From Liolophura sinensis (taxonomy: Eukaryota; Mollusca; Polyplacophora; Chitonida; Chitonidae): DNA of 64,000 nucleotides. A program made the position numbers and the translations under genes. How positions within the stretch are numbered: position 1 is the first letter of the stretch; the number at the start of each line of letters is the position of its first letter. This document shows, piece after piece, positions 21,906-34,070 of this stretch. Location of the stretch: the NCBI RefSeq assembly GCF_032854445.1, contig NC_088295.1, positions 9,156,385 to 9,220,384 on the forward strand, written 5' to 3'. Under the pieces are notes generated by a model that was given only the letters and a program-made list of their open reading frames with translations, was not told the origin of the DNA and made no database searches.

Positions 21906-24900
21906 CGTGAGATAACTGGCACTGAACTGAAGGTGGAGTTGCTAGAGTCTGCCTAATGTTCGATGCCTGGTGGAATGAGTAGAAATGCATTATACCAATA
22001 TATCTGAAAGCAAACCGTTTTCTTGAGGAACGTTACCCAGGCTTGCCTGTCTGGACAGTGCATGTTTTATGGGGCTATATTTGGATTGTCTTGGACGCCA
22101 GCCCAATACGATAGTGTTTCCGAATACGTCTTGATCCGCTATCCCCCTATCATCATGGCATTTACTCAGATGGCTGCATGTCCGAGTAATTCCTTGAAAA
22201 TTATCTTACAGACAAAACTATTCCTAGGTTTTCAATTGTTTTCTGTTTCCCTCGCCAGATTTATAATTGACTGGTGCTGCTTATCAGCTTTGATGGATGA
22301 ATCCGGGGGGACATGTTACAACCTTGACCCCATAGACATATATTACTACACATTGAAATGTACGTCCCGGCAGTCATGCCGATTCCGACTGCCTGGTTGG
22401 GCATGTTCCTTTGATTGTCTTCTTGCAGCCTGTCAAGGGAAAAGCAGTCTAGGCGTGGTAATTGGAATGCTTAAAAAGACCCACAGGCCTTGAAAAATCA
22501 GCACTCTCGTCAACAATGTATCGCAAATCCGTCGCACCCAGTACGCCTTCGTTAATGTTGTGCCTGCTTCTGCACACGTTTAGACTGCTAGTGCGAAATC
22601 TAACGAACTTAATTGTCTCAGTTGCATTCTCAACATTTTTGTATTTCCATTTGACGTCAGCAAAGCGCGCCTCGAGGGCCTTTCTTTACCAATTTAATAA
22701 GGCAATTTCGAACACTTGACGGGGATAAAAACGGGGATTTTGGTATAGAAAGCGTTTTTTTAGGCTTTTGCATGCCGAGAAAACATGATCATTAATTATT
22801 AATGCGCTTGGTTTTAATATTATAAAGTTACGTAAAATGTTCATAACGGACGGATCGATTGAGTTACATGTGCAGTCTGAGGCTGGTATATACAGCTGTG
22901 AAAGACAGTCGGCACAATGCCCAGAAGTTCACTAACTCTTTAAAGGCAGACTCCACATGCTTTTGTCAACTCAAACGATCCATTGCACTTGTTTTCTTTG
23001 CAAAGCTACGGGCATGGAACAGAGACACAAACCCTACGCAATCCACATGTTAAAGCACCTCTATATTTAAATCTGCCCAATAAACAATAATCTAGACACA
23101 ACAAAGGTCCATTTTAAACTGAAATACAACAAACTACATGCAAAACCATATATTAATTTCGTTCTTTTATAAACAGGTTCCAGTTATGGCTTTTCGAGCT
23201 AATAGAAAACTTGATACTTGGCATCAACGGGGGGATAATTTCTGAGATCCAGTGTTTATCTTTGATACCGTTGATCTGGTGAACCGAGTACAAAACCAAC
23301 GTTTATCCGCAGGAGGCTGTAGATCTTTCCACATCGAGACCTCTAAGAATTGCACTGACAACTTTTTAGTAGTTTTGCGCCACGTTCACGCGCTGCAAAT
23401 AGTGAATTCGACTATTCGAAGGAAAATAAGACAAGCGCTAGGGTCTACGTGTATTTCATGCCAATCTAGCATTCAATAAATCGCATCATCCCAGCGCGCG
23501 TTATTGAATAGGCTTGTCCTGTTTTCATACGACGAATCGCATCGTATGAACGAGGCTTAAGGCAACTAAAACACTAACGTTGCCAATGGTTGCATGGCGC
23601 GTCATTGGTTCTCTCACAAACGGCTCATTTGCGTTCTGTTGTTAGGTTCTTTGTAAGACGTTTGATATTCCAATTAAATTTTGAAGGCGTCAGCGGGAGA
23701 CCTTTTAGGCTGTAAAATTACCCTTGATATTCATGCTTTTAAACTATCTACTGCTTCCTTGTAGCAGGAAAGGAAATAGCACACAATATATTCTTCATCT
23801 GGATATATCTTCAAAGGTTGGTGTCCTTTGCTCTCCTCCAGCATTCGTCTTTCCATAAATCTGTTTTTATCAAAGCACACTGGCTGGCCTATGGACAAAA
23901 TTTGGCTTCTTGGTAATGTGGATATGGAAGCCTATTGCTGGGGAGTTATGATGGCGCCAGGCTTGTATCGGAGTAGGAGGACAGACCGCCCTCAAAGCTT
24001 TAACATCATTAGCTTTACTTCCCATTATACTATTACCTATCAGTTTTCATCAGAATCAGAGCTCTCAAAATATCTGACCTTTGACGAAATATTTACCCTA
24101 CACACCAGAACCTGTTGTAAAGAAGAATACCCCGTGGCAAGCAAGCTTTATGCGAAGCCTTGCCAATGCATTTTACAACAAGTTAAAGCTAGTGCATTAA
24201 ATTAAAGATGAAGTTGTTTGGAGCAGGATTGTAAAGCATGGTGTGTTCGTCATAGCAACCCTCTGAGATCCGGACGGAGCATCTAATCATCTCGGCTTCA
24301 AGTGAACCATGATGTCCTGTTCTACAAAGAAGTTTATCTTGAATGTCTAAGTGTTGAACAAGAGTCGGGGCTAGGGCGCTCTCCACGATCTTTATTGTAG
24401 GAGGTACATATTGATCGCAGCTCGCCACTTTGACCGACACTGCTTAAACAGCCAAAACACTCGGTAATGATAACAGTATTATCATTCGCCCAGCAAGGAC
24501 CCCGAGCCATTAACGACCGAGATAAAACCACGATGGGTGATTGGGTCTAAATATGGTCACTGCAGTCAGCTGTCTGGCTGATGTATCGGGCACTCCGCGT
24601 GGACATCTCTGCGACTTCGAGACAGAATATTTTTCTTGCCAAGTTTCACTATTACTTTCCCTGCGAAGATTCTCTGCCGCAGCCACTCTGTTTAATCTTC
24701 ATTTCTCAATGCCTGGGAAAGTTTTGCAAGACAGCTGTCAATCTTACACCTAGTTTCCGAGTGTCGGAGATCGATACGTAATTGTTTTATTTCAAATCTT
24801 TTAACTGAGATGCCCAGTAAAGTGTGATGACGTGGATATTATTTATGTCCTCTTGTGAGCGTTTAGCACTAGAATGTGGCAAGTCTTAGCCATATTATCA

Positions 24901-27900
24901 CCTTCTCTCTCCCAAAGTATCCACACGCCTACCTTTATGGCTACCCATAAAGCAAATTCCGGTTTTATGACGGATACTTAATCCTTTTCTCATTCCCTCA
25001 CGACGGAAGCAAATGTTAATCAGTCGACGGCTGTCAGAAAATCAACGTCCTTCAGTGAATAAGGTCATCTAGGAGATAAAGCCCATTGCTGTTTGGGGAA
25101 CGTAATATTCTCGGCACTTCCTAATAAACGGATATTGTCTCAGTGTGAACATGTGGACTAAGGGACAATATCAATTTTCGGTCTCATAAACAAATACCCT
25201 CTCGACGTTACCAAAATTACATGCTGGAAAGAGATAAAGACTTTAGTAGCTCAAAATTTTAAACTGACGTGTCCAAATCTGAAGAGCTGATAAAGCTTGC
25301 TTTGTTTGAAATAGGCCTCTGTTTTTTCACCACAGCCATTTGCAGTGCAGTATTGTCCCATATATAAGGCCGATTTGTGTACGTTAAGTGAATGTCTAGC
25401 TGCAAACCGTCTTGGCGTGTATTTTTATTGTGTTTTCCTTGTAATCCAGACTATGTGCATGTGGTCTGATGGCAATCGATGGGGCTCAATCCGAGTTAAT
25501 TGGTCGTTTCTGCCAAAGCAGCCAGAGAAAGGCCAAAGTGTACACCTTTCCATTATGTCTTTAAGTGGTAGAAACTATAGCCCTAATTCTGGCTAAATCT
25601 CCAAGACCCTCAGCGATAATAAGAAAATCTGTTACATAAGACGATGGAAATTGGCACATTCCGTGCAATGAATGTGAGGTAAATTGGATTTGTATACTAT
25701 CTGCCAGGAGTGATATTGGCCTATCGAGATACTGCGGGTAACATATCGCACACAGCGCCTTCTATCGAATCAATTTGTAATACGTCAGAATAGTAATCAT
25801 ATTTCCACTCCAGGAAAATCAAATCTTTTGCTTGATGGCCGCCCCTGTTTGTCGGTCATGACAGTGGGAAAGAAAAGCTGAGAACTGAAGTCGGATGAAG
25901 TGACCTCGGCCAAACTAGCACAGTATATGTGGTCCTTGGGCCAATTCTCGGACCGCTTGACAGCTTAATGCATGATGGGCGGCCAGTAAGGTGTTCACCA
26001 TCTGAACTTAATCCAGTGCGGTGACTGGCTGTTCATTTTTTGGTAAATATTTGAGAACTCTCACCGGCTATTCTTAAGGTATCACTGCCTATCACTAACA
26101 CTCTGCCCACATGAAGAGCTATTTCCAGCTGTTTTAGGCAGAACTGAAATATTAAATACACTCATTTGTTTATACATCATTTATGGCAAATTTACGTGTG
26201 GTGCCATGCATGTCGACAGAAATATACTGGCAGTGATCATCCGTGTTTGAATGAAAGCTCCATTAGTGAGATATAGTTAGAGCTGTAAGGCATACAGGGC
26301 CATGTTTCAGCGCTCTCATCCCATGCCTAGGGTTCTGTGTATAGTATGTAACGCGGTAAAGGGTTAGAATAAAAGAGCAGAAGAGCTGATGGCATCACTT
26401 GCACTGACACATTATGCTAACATGCTGACGTGCCATCATGTGTTGGCAAAAAAGCTGAGTTTTGTCACCATTTACTCGTTTTGCTTTTCTAACTTTCATT
26501 TTGCATACAAGAAATTGTATTTGGTACAAAGATATACTGATAAATCCTAGTATAACTGTGAGACTTGGTATGTTTGTTTTGGGTTGAGCTTCATTTCCGT
26601 CACACATGGAAAATTTTTCAACTACTACATGAGGTACGTGCATGACGCCTTACAAAGCCACAACACACTGACATTAAGCTGGCAGTACATGGCCTTATTT
26701 CCTAACCTACGTGTTGAGTTTAGTACGTAGTCGTTGTCCTGACCTCACTGCGGGGTTGAACCCGTCTTCCAGTTACAACGACGGCGAGGAACATATATGC
26801 CGCATATAGCCCAAGGCCGCCTCGAAACTAGTTTCCCCATGCATCCAATAGGTCATACAAAATTGGTTATCGGGATAAAGACATGATGGAATTATATCTC
26901 ACATATTAACGACAGCAAATGGGTTATGTCCGAGTGGTGTTACGCTCGCGCATAAATAAATAATGGTAAGCCGTCTCCGGATGGGTCAGACGTACATTGG
27001 ACGCGAATTTGCCGTGGTAAGGTGCCCGTTATCCCTGTTTTTATCCTCCGGCCCGAAACCTAAATCCCTGCACACCAGAGCAAAGAATGGCGCTAAGCAG
27101 GTCATTACCAAACTCATCTTTTCTCCCCCCAAAACGTTTAGAATATAACGATATTTAAACAATTTAGTGGTTTTCTCGATTTCATGGAAACAGTTGACAC
27201 GAGCTCGGTAGTGAAGATTTAAAGGTCTGTTGGATTGTCCGGGCCGGCCATTATGCAGTGTGTTGGGACGTGACATGGCCTATGGAGATGAGACATTGAG
27301 GATGGCTGTATAAATACGATTTGGCCAACAAGGCCGAATGGAAAGGAACATGGCTGGATCATGTGGCCGCTACTCTTGTAGACTTTGAACAGTGACCGCA
27401 AATAAACTCATTGAAGAATCCTGATGATTCTCCTTACCTATGCATTTCACGTATTTCACACAGGCTCCCGCCACCCGGACATGACAAGATGTAAGGTTGT
27501 AGAACCATCTTTAGGGTCACAAAGCTCTTTTGGCAATACACGGCGAACTTCCACTGTTCCCCCATGCCATGGTTTTAGCATTACATGGATCGATCCTGCT
27601 CAAATGAAGTGATACCATTATATGTTTGTCTTGAGTTCACTCTCGCCTGCTGTTGTCAGGGTGACAAACAAGCCGAGTCCTATCGGGATACCTCTCCTTA
27701 AATAGCTATCTTCCAACTTTTGTTTTAGAAAATTGGTCTAAATTATTTTAACGTAGAACAATACAAAGCTATGTCTTCATGAGGACTTGACATTGAGACA
27801 TTGGATGTGTGCTTATGCTCTGTTTCCCGTACAGACACTCGGGCCTGTACAACTTGAGGAAATGGCCTGAATCACACCGAACTCCAATCCAGCGAGCCCT

Positions 27901-30070
27901 CACACGTTTTTGTCTTACGGAGAGGAGTGAATTCCCAAGACGCCTTCAGCTTCACGCCAGCTCAAGGTAAGATGGATCTCGACTTACATACACGTGCCAC
28001 ACTAATTATATCATGACGATTCTCTCCCCAACCCCACTTCACAATTTCCACCATCGCCTAAAGTACACAGGATAATGTACTGCGGGTCGTAACATGGAAT
28101 AATGGCAATGTAAAATATGTACATTTACATCAGTGATCTTTTTAATATCTGCAGTATGCTTATGATGTAAGTACGTGAGTAATTGTTTGATTTCCACATT
28201 CATTTCCAAATATTGTCGTAGCTGTTAGTAGCTATACCTCAGTCATAAAGGATTTTCTATAACTGTGCGTATCTCCGTGATCAAACCCAACGGGCACAAG
28301 GTTTCTTGTCGTGTAATAATACACAGCTGTTATTCATGCCAGTGGCGTGCAGTTTTTGTATGACCTTTTACAATAGCGAGCAGCGGGAAATTTCTCTCAC
28401 GAAAAGGAGAGAATATTTCCTCAAGAGAGTGAAATGAACCCATGGGCTACTATAACGTACGCTTGACACTTTTGCATTTTCTGTCAAAGTAACCAATCAC
28501 GTTTTAATGGCAAAATAGTACACCTTTAATCAGCTTGCAAATAAAGTGCGGAATCATCGACATCTTATCCTAACATGACACGATTTGTACATCATGTTGA
28601 ATATAAAAAGGGTGGCAGACTTTTGGACAGAGTACAATGTTTGTTAAACTGTTCATCTGCATATATTTAGTGTCAAATTGAAGATGAAAATTGTTGTTTT
28701 AAACATGGAAATGTAGTGACAAATTTAGATTTTGATTAAAGCGAAAATCGGGCAAATTGCCAATATATTCTGAGATGTAACTGCAATATGCTCCCTTGCC
28801 ATTTAGGCTCGCATCGTTAAATATAAGATTTAGACACCCCAAATTCACATTCTGACAACTGTCTTGATAGAAACCAAATGCATTAATTTCTACTGATAAC
28901 AACAGACAACATTCGGAAGAAGTTTCATTAAAATGTGTCTTTGACTATTACAAGCACGAAGCGCGGTGAGTTTCAGACGTGGATAATGAGACGCCTTAGT
29001 GTTCGAGTAGAAACCCCCAGAAATGCTGATGACCAATGTCTTGTGCGTGGCTTCCGACAACCCCAGTTTACAACACAAAGATGTTTTCTGTCCATGTCTC
29101 GTCCGGGGCCCATCGTGTTGTGTAAATAGACACTCTCCTAGTTGTTCATCGCCAAGTAGAAAGTACACGACAGATGTCCAGATGTATTATTCAAGAACTA
29201 GTCGGAACATAAACTTCTGTGGTCATTTCGATCTCCTGTGTAATGAGCCACGGTAGACTGTGTGTAGTTCTTACCTAATTAGTGTTTTACTTTGTAGATA
29301 GTTTCGTGCACTTAACGGTAAAACTGTTGCTCTTTTCTCCAGATAACATTCTTCAGCATCTTTAATATGACATTCTTAATCGGAAATAGTTTTAGCAGCA
29401 TGTATCAAGTGAAACTATAACAACAACAACCGTGTGATAGTTACAAGCATCAGATGAAATTGGTCACTTTTCTATTTACCCCAGCATGGGTTTCATTTTA
29501 ATTGTTCACGCAAATATTAAAATAGTAGCAAATGGTATTTATCTACCAGCTGCTTGCGCATGGTTATGGGTTTCCGCCGGACTTTGCTAGGTTTATTTTG
29601 TACAAACACCCCCCAAAAATACATCAAATAAAACAGAACAAAAAAACCCCATGTGATCTTAATAGCAATCCATTAGACGTAGTGCCGCCAACACTTTGTA
29701 TTACAGTATCCATGGATTCTAAGGCAAAACGAGAAAACCATTGCTGAATTTACCACGTTACCCTTTATAGATTCCGTAGTATGACATTTTAATGACAATG
29801 TTTTTCTCCGCAAAAAAAAAAACAAAACGAAACAAAACATCAAAATCTAGCAAAACATACAAAATCCACTTTTAAGAAATAAATTTTTCTTCGTATTCTC
29901 CGATGATGGCATCTCCGAAAAGACGCTGAAAAATAAAATCTTAGCATAAATATTTGCACATAATACATATAATCTGCTAATCCATGAAAAGGGTATCCGC
30001 GTAAGAAAAATGAATTATAGTTTCGAGCTTAATAGCTCATCATCATCAAAAGGGGATTTCATATAGTAAT
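21906..30070. other. 8-kb stretch without a recognised gene
   Basis: Parts (about 22.0-25.6 kb) are richer in GC and of higher complexity than the background, and carry homeodomain-like TTAATTATTAAT near 22792. Open frames of up to 156 codons (22023-22493) and 125 codons (23828-24205) show no family resemblance and no convincing splice sites. A 9-bp hairpin (TTCATACGA and its complement) is at 23524-23550. Short A-rich tracts lie near 29810. Conserved regulatory DNA is possible but cannot be shown from one sequence. Confidence 0.45.
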
Positions 30071-30120
30071 GTATTGATTGATTGGATGATTCACATACTA
30101 TATATGGTTGATGGGAAGTT

Positions 30121-30880
30121 TATACCGGATTGGTGGCAAGGTTCTGGTATTATACCGGATTGGTGTGGAGGTTCTGGTACTATCCCGTTTTGGTGTGAAG
30201 GTCCTGGTACAATAGCGGATTGGTGTGGAGGTTCTGGCACTATACCTGATTGGTGGGAACGTTCTGGTACTATACCGAATTGGTGTGAAGGTTCTGGTAC
30301 TATACCAGATTGGTTGGAAAGTTCTGGTACTATACCGGATTGGTGTGAAGGTTCTGGTACTATACCAGATTGGTATGGAAGTCCTGGTACTATACCAGAT
30401 TGGTATGAAAGTCCTGGTACTATACCAGATTGGTATGAAAGCCCTGGTACTATACCAGATTGGTATGAAAGCCCTGGTACTATACCAGATCGGTGTGGAG
30501 GGTCTAGTACTATACCAGATTGTAGAGAAGGTTCTAGTACTATATCGGATTGGTGTGGAGGTCCTGGTACTATACCAGATTGGTGAGAAGGTTCTAGTAC
30601 TATATCGGATTGGTGTGGAGGTCCTGGTACTATACCAGATTGGTGAGAAGGTTCTAGTACTATACCAGATTGGTGAGAAGGTTCTAGTACTATATTGGAT
30701 TGGTGAGAAGGTTCTAGTACTATATCGGATTGGTGTGGAGGTCCTGGTACTATACCAGGTTGGTGAGAAGGTTCTAGTACTATACCAGATTCGGGAGAAG
30801 GTTCTAGTACTATACCTAATGGGTGGTTGTGATATTATACCAAATTTTGGGGGCGATTATGGTACTAAAAAGGATTGGTG
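30121..30880. repeat. 30-bp minisatellite, about 24-25 units
   Basis: The unit is TATACCAGATTGGTGTGAAG followed by GTTCTGGTAC, repeated in perfect 30-bp register from 30121 to about 30830 with decayed edges on both sides. A 60-bp dimer (GGATTGGTGTGGAG then CAGATTGGTGAGAAG) recurs at 30541, 30601 and 30721. Because 30 bp is ten codons, one frame reads a TIPDWCGGSG decapeptide from 30074 until a TGA in a TGGTGAGAAG unit at 30586, and another reads LYQIGxKVLV for the whole array (30225-30896). The plus strand is poor in C. With no signal peptide, splice context or flanking coding sequence, I regard both frames as non-coding. Confidence 0.95.
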
Positions 30881-30899
30881 GGTGGCGCACACATAGATG

Positions 30900-31912
30900 A
30901 GACATGCGTCGCATGAGGCCTCCCGGTATTATTTGCTAATTGCAGAACAAACATTTTGTTTTTAAGAAAATGTCTTTTCTCTGACAGATTATTTCACACT
31001 TTGAGATCGCCTTGAAAATGGTATATATGTAAGATGTTATCAACTACCCATTTCGGATCGCTTTTTAAATTTTAGTAATACCATCGATGTGGGATAATTC
31101 CCTTTTCTGCTGATTAAAAGACTGTCTCCATATTTTGGAGGTAATGGTGTACACGATAAATACCATGGATATAAAATTATATACGCGTGTCCAGCTTCTA
31201 TATCAACTTGTAGACATAAATTGTTATCATCATACAATCAAGCCAAATTCTACCTGACACCTGTATTTGCAGTTCTTCAACAACAGCGCTAATGTCACTG
31301 CACCCAAGAATTCAATTAGATTTTAGGTAAATAAGTTAATTTGAGAGGTTGCTACTCTCTTCATACAGAAGCCCCTGCAAATTCTTTGGCTCTCACTGTT
31401 TATGTGGCCGATATGACGATAACCGTTCGATGATATTCGTGTGACAGTTTATGAAGTTTAACGTTTGTTGAGAACCATTTTTCCTCCAACAACATTGCCC
31501 ATCACGTAGGAAAGTAGGTTACCAAAAATCAGTATTTATCCTAGATTTACTTCACCCATTTAACCGACTGGCATCGTATGAGTGAAAACTTCTAGAGTAT
31601 TGTCGACAACAATCCCAAAAGTAAACAAAATATTATAATCCGACGGTTGATACATAGTGTAGAGATTGTGACGTTTATGCGTATCCAACACTGTCAATAT
31701 AGTAAATAAAGACTACCTTATATTGAAATACTTTAATTTTATACATAAACGATAAAAAAGATTAAATGGACGTACTTGAGGTACAGTTTTATCGGTGTGC
31801 TGGATGTTGTCTTTCCTTTAGCACGGTGTGGATTCTATCCTGTTCCCATCTCATTCTCTAAACTAAAGATATCTGAGAGTCCAGTCTTGAAACATAATGC
31901 GTATCGTGTATA
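30900..31912. other. non-coding stretch, nothing recognised
   Basis: AT-rich background between two minisatellites. No supported feature. Confidence 0.5.
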
Positions 31913-31913
31913 T

Positions 31914-32122
31914 CGCGCATATTTGTTGAGCATAAGCCCATACCTTTCTTAGTTCGTGTGCTGTTGCAATATGACGCATGTTTGTTGACCCTAAGCTCAT
32001 ACCTCCCTTTTTTCGTGTTGTGTTGCAATATGACGCATGGTTTGTTGACCCTATGCCAATACCTCCCTTTTTTCGTGTGGTGTTGCAATAAGACGCATGG
32101 TTTGTTGACCCTAAGCACATAC
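31914..32122. repeat. 60-bp minisatellite, about 3.5 units
   Basis: The unit contains GACGCATGGTTTGTTGACCC, TAAGCTCATACCTCCC, TTTTTTCGTGTTG and TGTTGCAATAT. The last two full units are nearly identical and the first is diverged, a gradient often seen in arrays that expanded from one side. The 88-codon minus frame is a reading through this repeat (60 bp is 20 codons). Confidence 0.93.
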
Positions 32123-32748
32123 AAAAAAGTATAAAATCAACATAATGTTCCCTGCTTTGATATGGAACCTAACAATACTATATATCCATGGGTACCTGAG
32201 GGCTAAGTCTTCGAAAAAAAATGGTTGATTGAGTTAACACGAGTTGGAGCCACGTTTACATCAAGGTAAATTGGCTTAACTTGTACCTCTCACAACACAC
32301 AGTGCCTTCATGGCTCGTTGGTTAGAGTGCCTAATAGAACGGGCATGACTGCATGGTATTGTTGCTCGGTTCTGATGTATATGTATCCAGCACCGTGACT
32401 GTATACAGCATCAACACCTGCAAATGCTCGTCCTTACACAATGGCATACTGTAGCGGGAGTTGTCGGAGTCACCCGACTCCATTGCGTGCTTTAGACCCA
32501 TGTTATTTAACCATGTAAACCATTCAGGAAGTTTACAATAGCCCACTCGACCGTGCAGTCTAAATTTAATAAAACTCAAATGTCTGTTACTGAAGACAGG
32601 AGTCCATTAACGTGACATTGTCAATAAAGGACTTAGTTAAGGGTAAACTGAATGCAACACGAAACAGCTATGTACATCAACTTTGTGTAAGTAAGAGTCA
32701 AATCAATACAAGCAGTTATTTAACCAGATCAACCTGGAAAACAGACGC

Positions 32749-32780
32749 GTGACGTAAGGGTGACGTAAGGGTGACGTCAG
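32749..32780 (+). promoter_or_regulatory. triple CRE-like site at 11-bp spacing
   Basis: GTGACGTAAGG, GTGACGTAAGG and GTGACGTCAG follow one another exactly, placing TGACGT cores at 32750, 32761 and 32772. The third is a full palindromic CRE (TGACGTCA), the classic CREB/ATF binding site. The spacing is about one helical turn, so three bZIP dimers would lie on the same face. No nearby gene start is recognised, so a regulatory role is inferred only from the motif. Confidence 0.5.
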
Positions 32781-33875
32781 AGGCAATGAGACCTTCCATC
32801 AGTCGCGGACAGTCTTAGGATAGCAAGTTATCTGGGCGAGGCTCAAGTGTAGGGTAAATTACCCACACCAGTCTCTCTGGCCCTCGAGCAATGTTCAGTG
32901 AAACAGTTACCAAATTGTGAAATAAAACAGTGCTGGTTGGGGAATAAGAACGGCAGAGACTTTGGGTGCGTATCGATCTGACCAGCTCTCTCTGTCTACA
33001 TTACTGCCAAAAGAAGGCCGACGTAAGGTGGCGGCAAGCCCAGTTTGATTCCGGAGAACAGTTGATATATCTTCTACCACGGACAGTTCAATCGTGTTTT
33101 GATCAGCACAATGCAACGGCAATACCAGTGTAGTTCTTTAAATGCCTACCTATCATTGTGCCGTTCTCAGTCTGAGAAATGAGTACATGAACTGGAGTCC
33201 TGTACGATTAATCCGACCTTAACTAGTTCTGTTTGTGTTAGCTTATACGGTAAACACCAGGGGGTGATAAACTTGTCGTTTGCTGACGAGTTCTTTCCCC
33301 CTTGTGACCATACAACATTGATGTTTATGTGACTACATGCAGTCTTTATTATTCTTTCTGATGTCCGTATGGTATTGATTAACATAGATTCATTTCTTAT
33401 TGACCTATATTCTAGACCCATTTTTAACATTTGACTGTAAATGCATAAGCGTGTTAGTGTATCACAATACCTGATCACTGCACAATACAACCGGCGGTGG
33501 AACGCGTGGACTAGTACTAGAATGACCATGGTAGACATGATCGCCTTGATAGTGGTACACTCGTGCGGTAATTACTATATCAATGTATTGTGTAGTCCAA
33601 TACAGTTTATTACCACATGACTGGCACTTCACGTGATGATTTCTGCACCAAACGCGGTACATGGACATGCGTAATTGATACTTCAAATAAAGTACATATA
33701 ACTTCAAAGAAAATGTTGTCAAGTGAGTTCATCAAGCTGTTCACAGAGGGGACAAGGCTGACATGTAATGTATACATTTAATTTCCCATGGATAAGGAAA
33801 TGACAATTACTGACATCTTTCGTGTAAATCTAGTTGGTTTCTCGTCTTACATGCGGAACCGTCTTGGGACTGTAA

Positions 33876-33919
33876 TGGAAGCATTTCACTACTGTGCTGG
33901 AAGCATTTCACTACTGTGC
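33876..33919. repeat. 22-bp tandem duplication
   Basis: TGGAAGCATTTCACTACTGT plus GC occurs twice without mismatch. Confidence 0.95.
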
Positions 33920-34056
33920 TGTAATTACTAACCCTATTTTGCTGCGTATTCTGAGGCAGGTTATTCCAGCTGTACAACACCACATTCCTCAGCGCCTTGA
34001 CACGACGGATTCTCCATGCCTGTAAGATAGGTGCGACGAGGGTTGTTGTTGGGGAT

Positions 34057-34070
34057 GGGGGGGGGGGGGG
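34057..34070 (+). repeat. G14 homopolymer
   Basis: Fourteen consecutive G after GGGGAT. It could form a G-quadruplex with the preceding G4, but such runs are also error-prone in sequencing. Confidence 0.9.

Noticed and set aside
22023-22493. 156-codon plus-strand frame
   Set aside because: No ATG start, no domain resemblance and no convincing splice sites. The composition looks random.
26735-26950. B-box-like GGGTTCAACCCCG (minus strand) and A-box-like GTCCGAGTGGT (plus strand)
   Set aside because: The two motifs are on opposite strands and do not form one tRNA. No cloverleaf or SINE body could be drawn.
27840-27966. Possible non-coding first exon ending CTCAAG before GTAAGATGG
   Set aside because: The donor is good, but there is no start codon with a usable frame, no acceptor and no downstream exon to pair it with.
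30121-30880. CRISPR-like array
   Set aside because: Units are contiguous with no unique spacers, and the genome is eukaryotic.
32305-32350. A-box-like TGGCTCGTTGGTTAGAGTGC
   Set aside because: It resembles a tRNA or SINE head, but no proper B box or SINE body follows.
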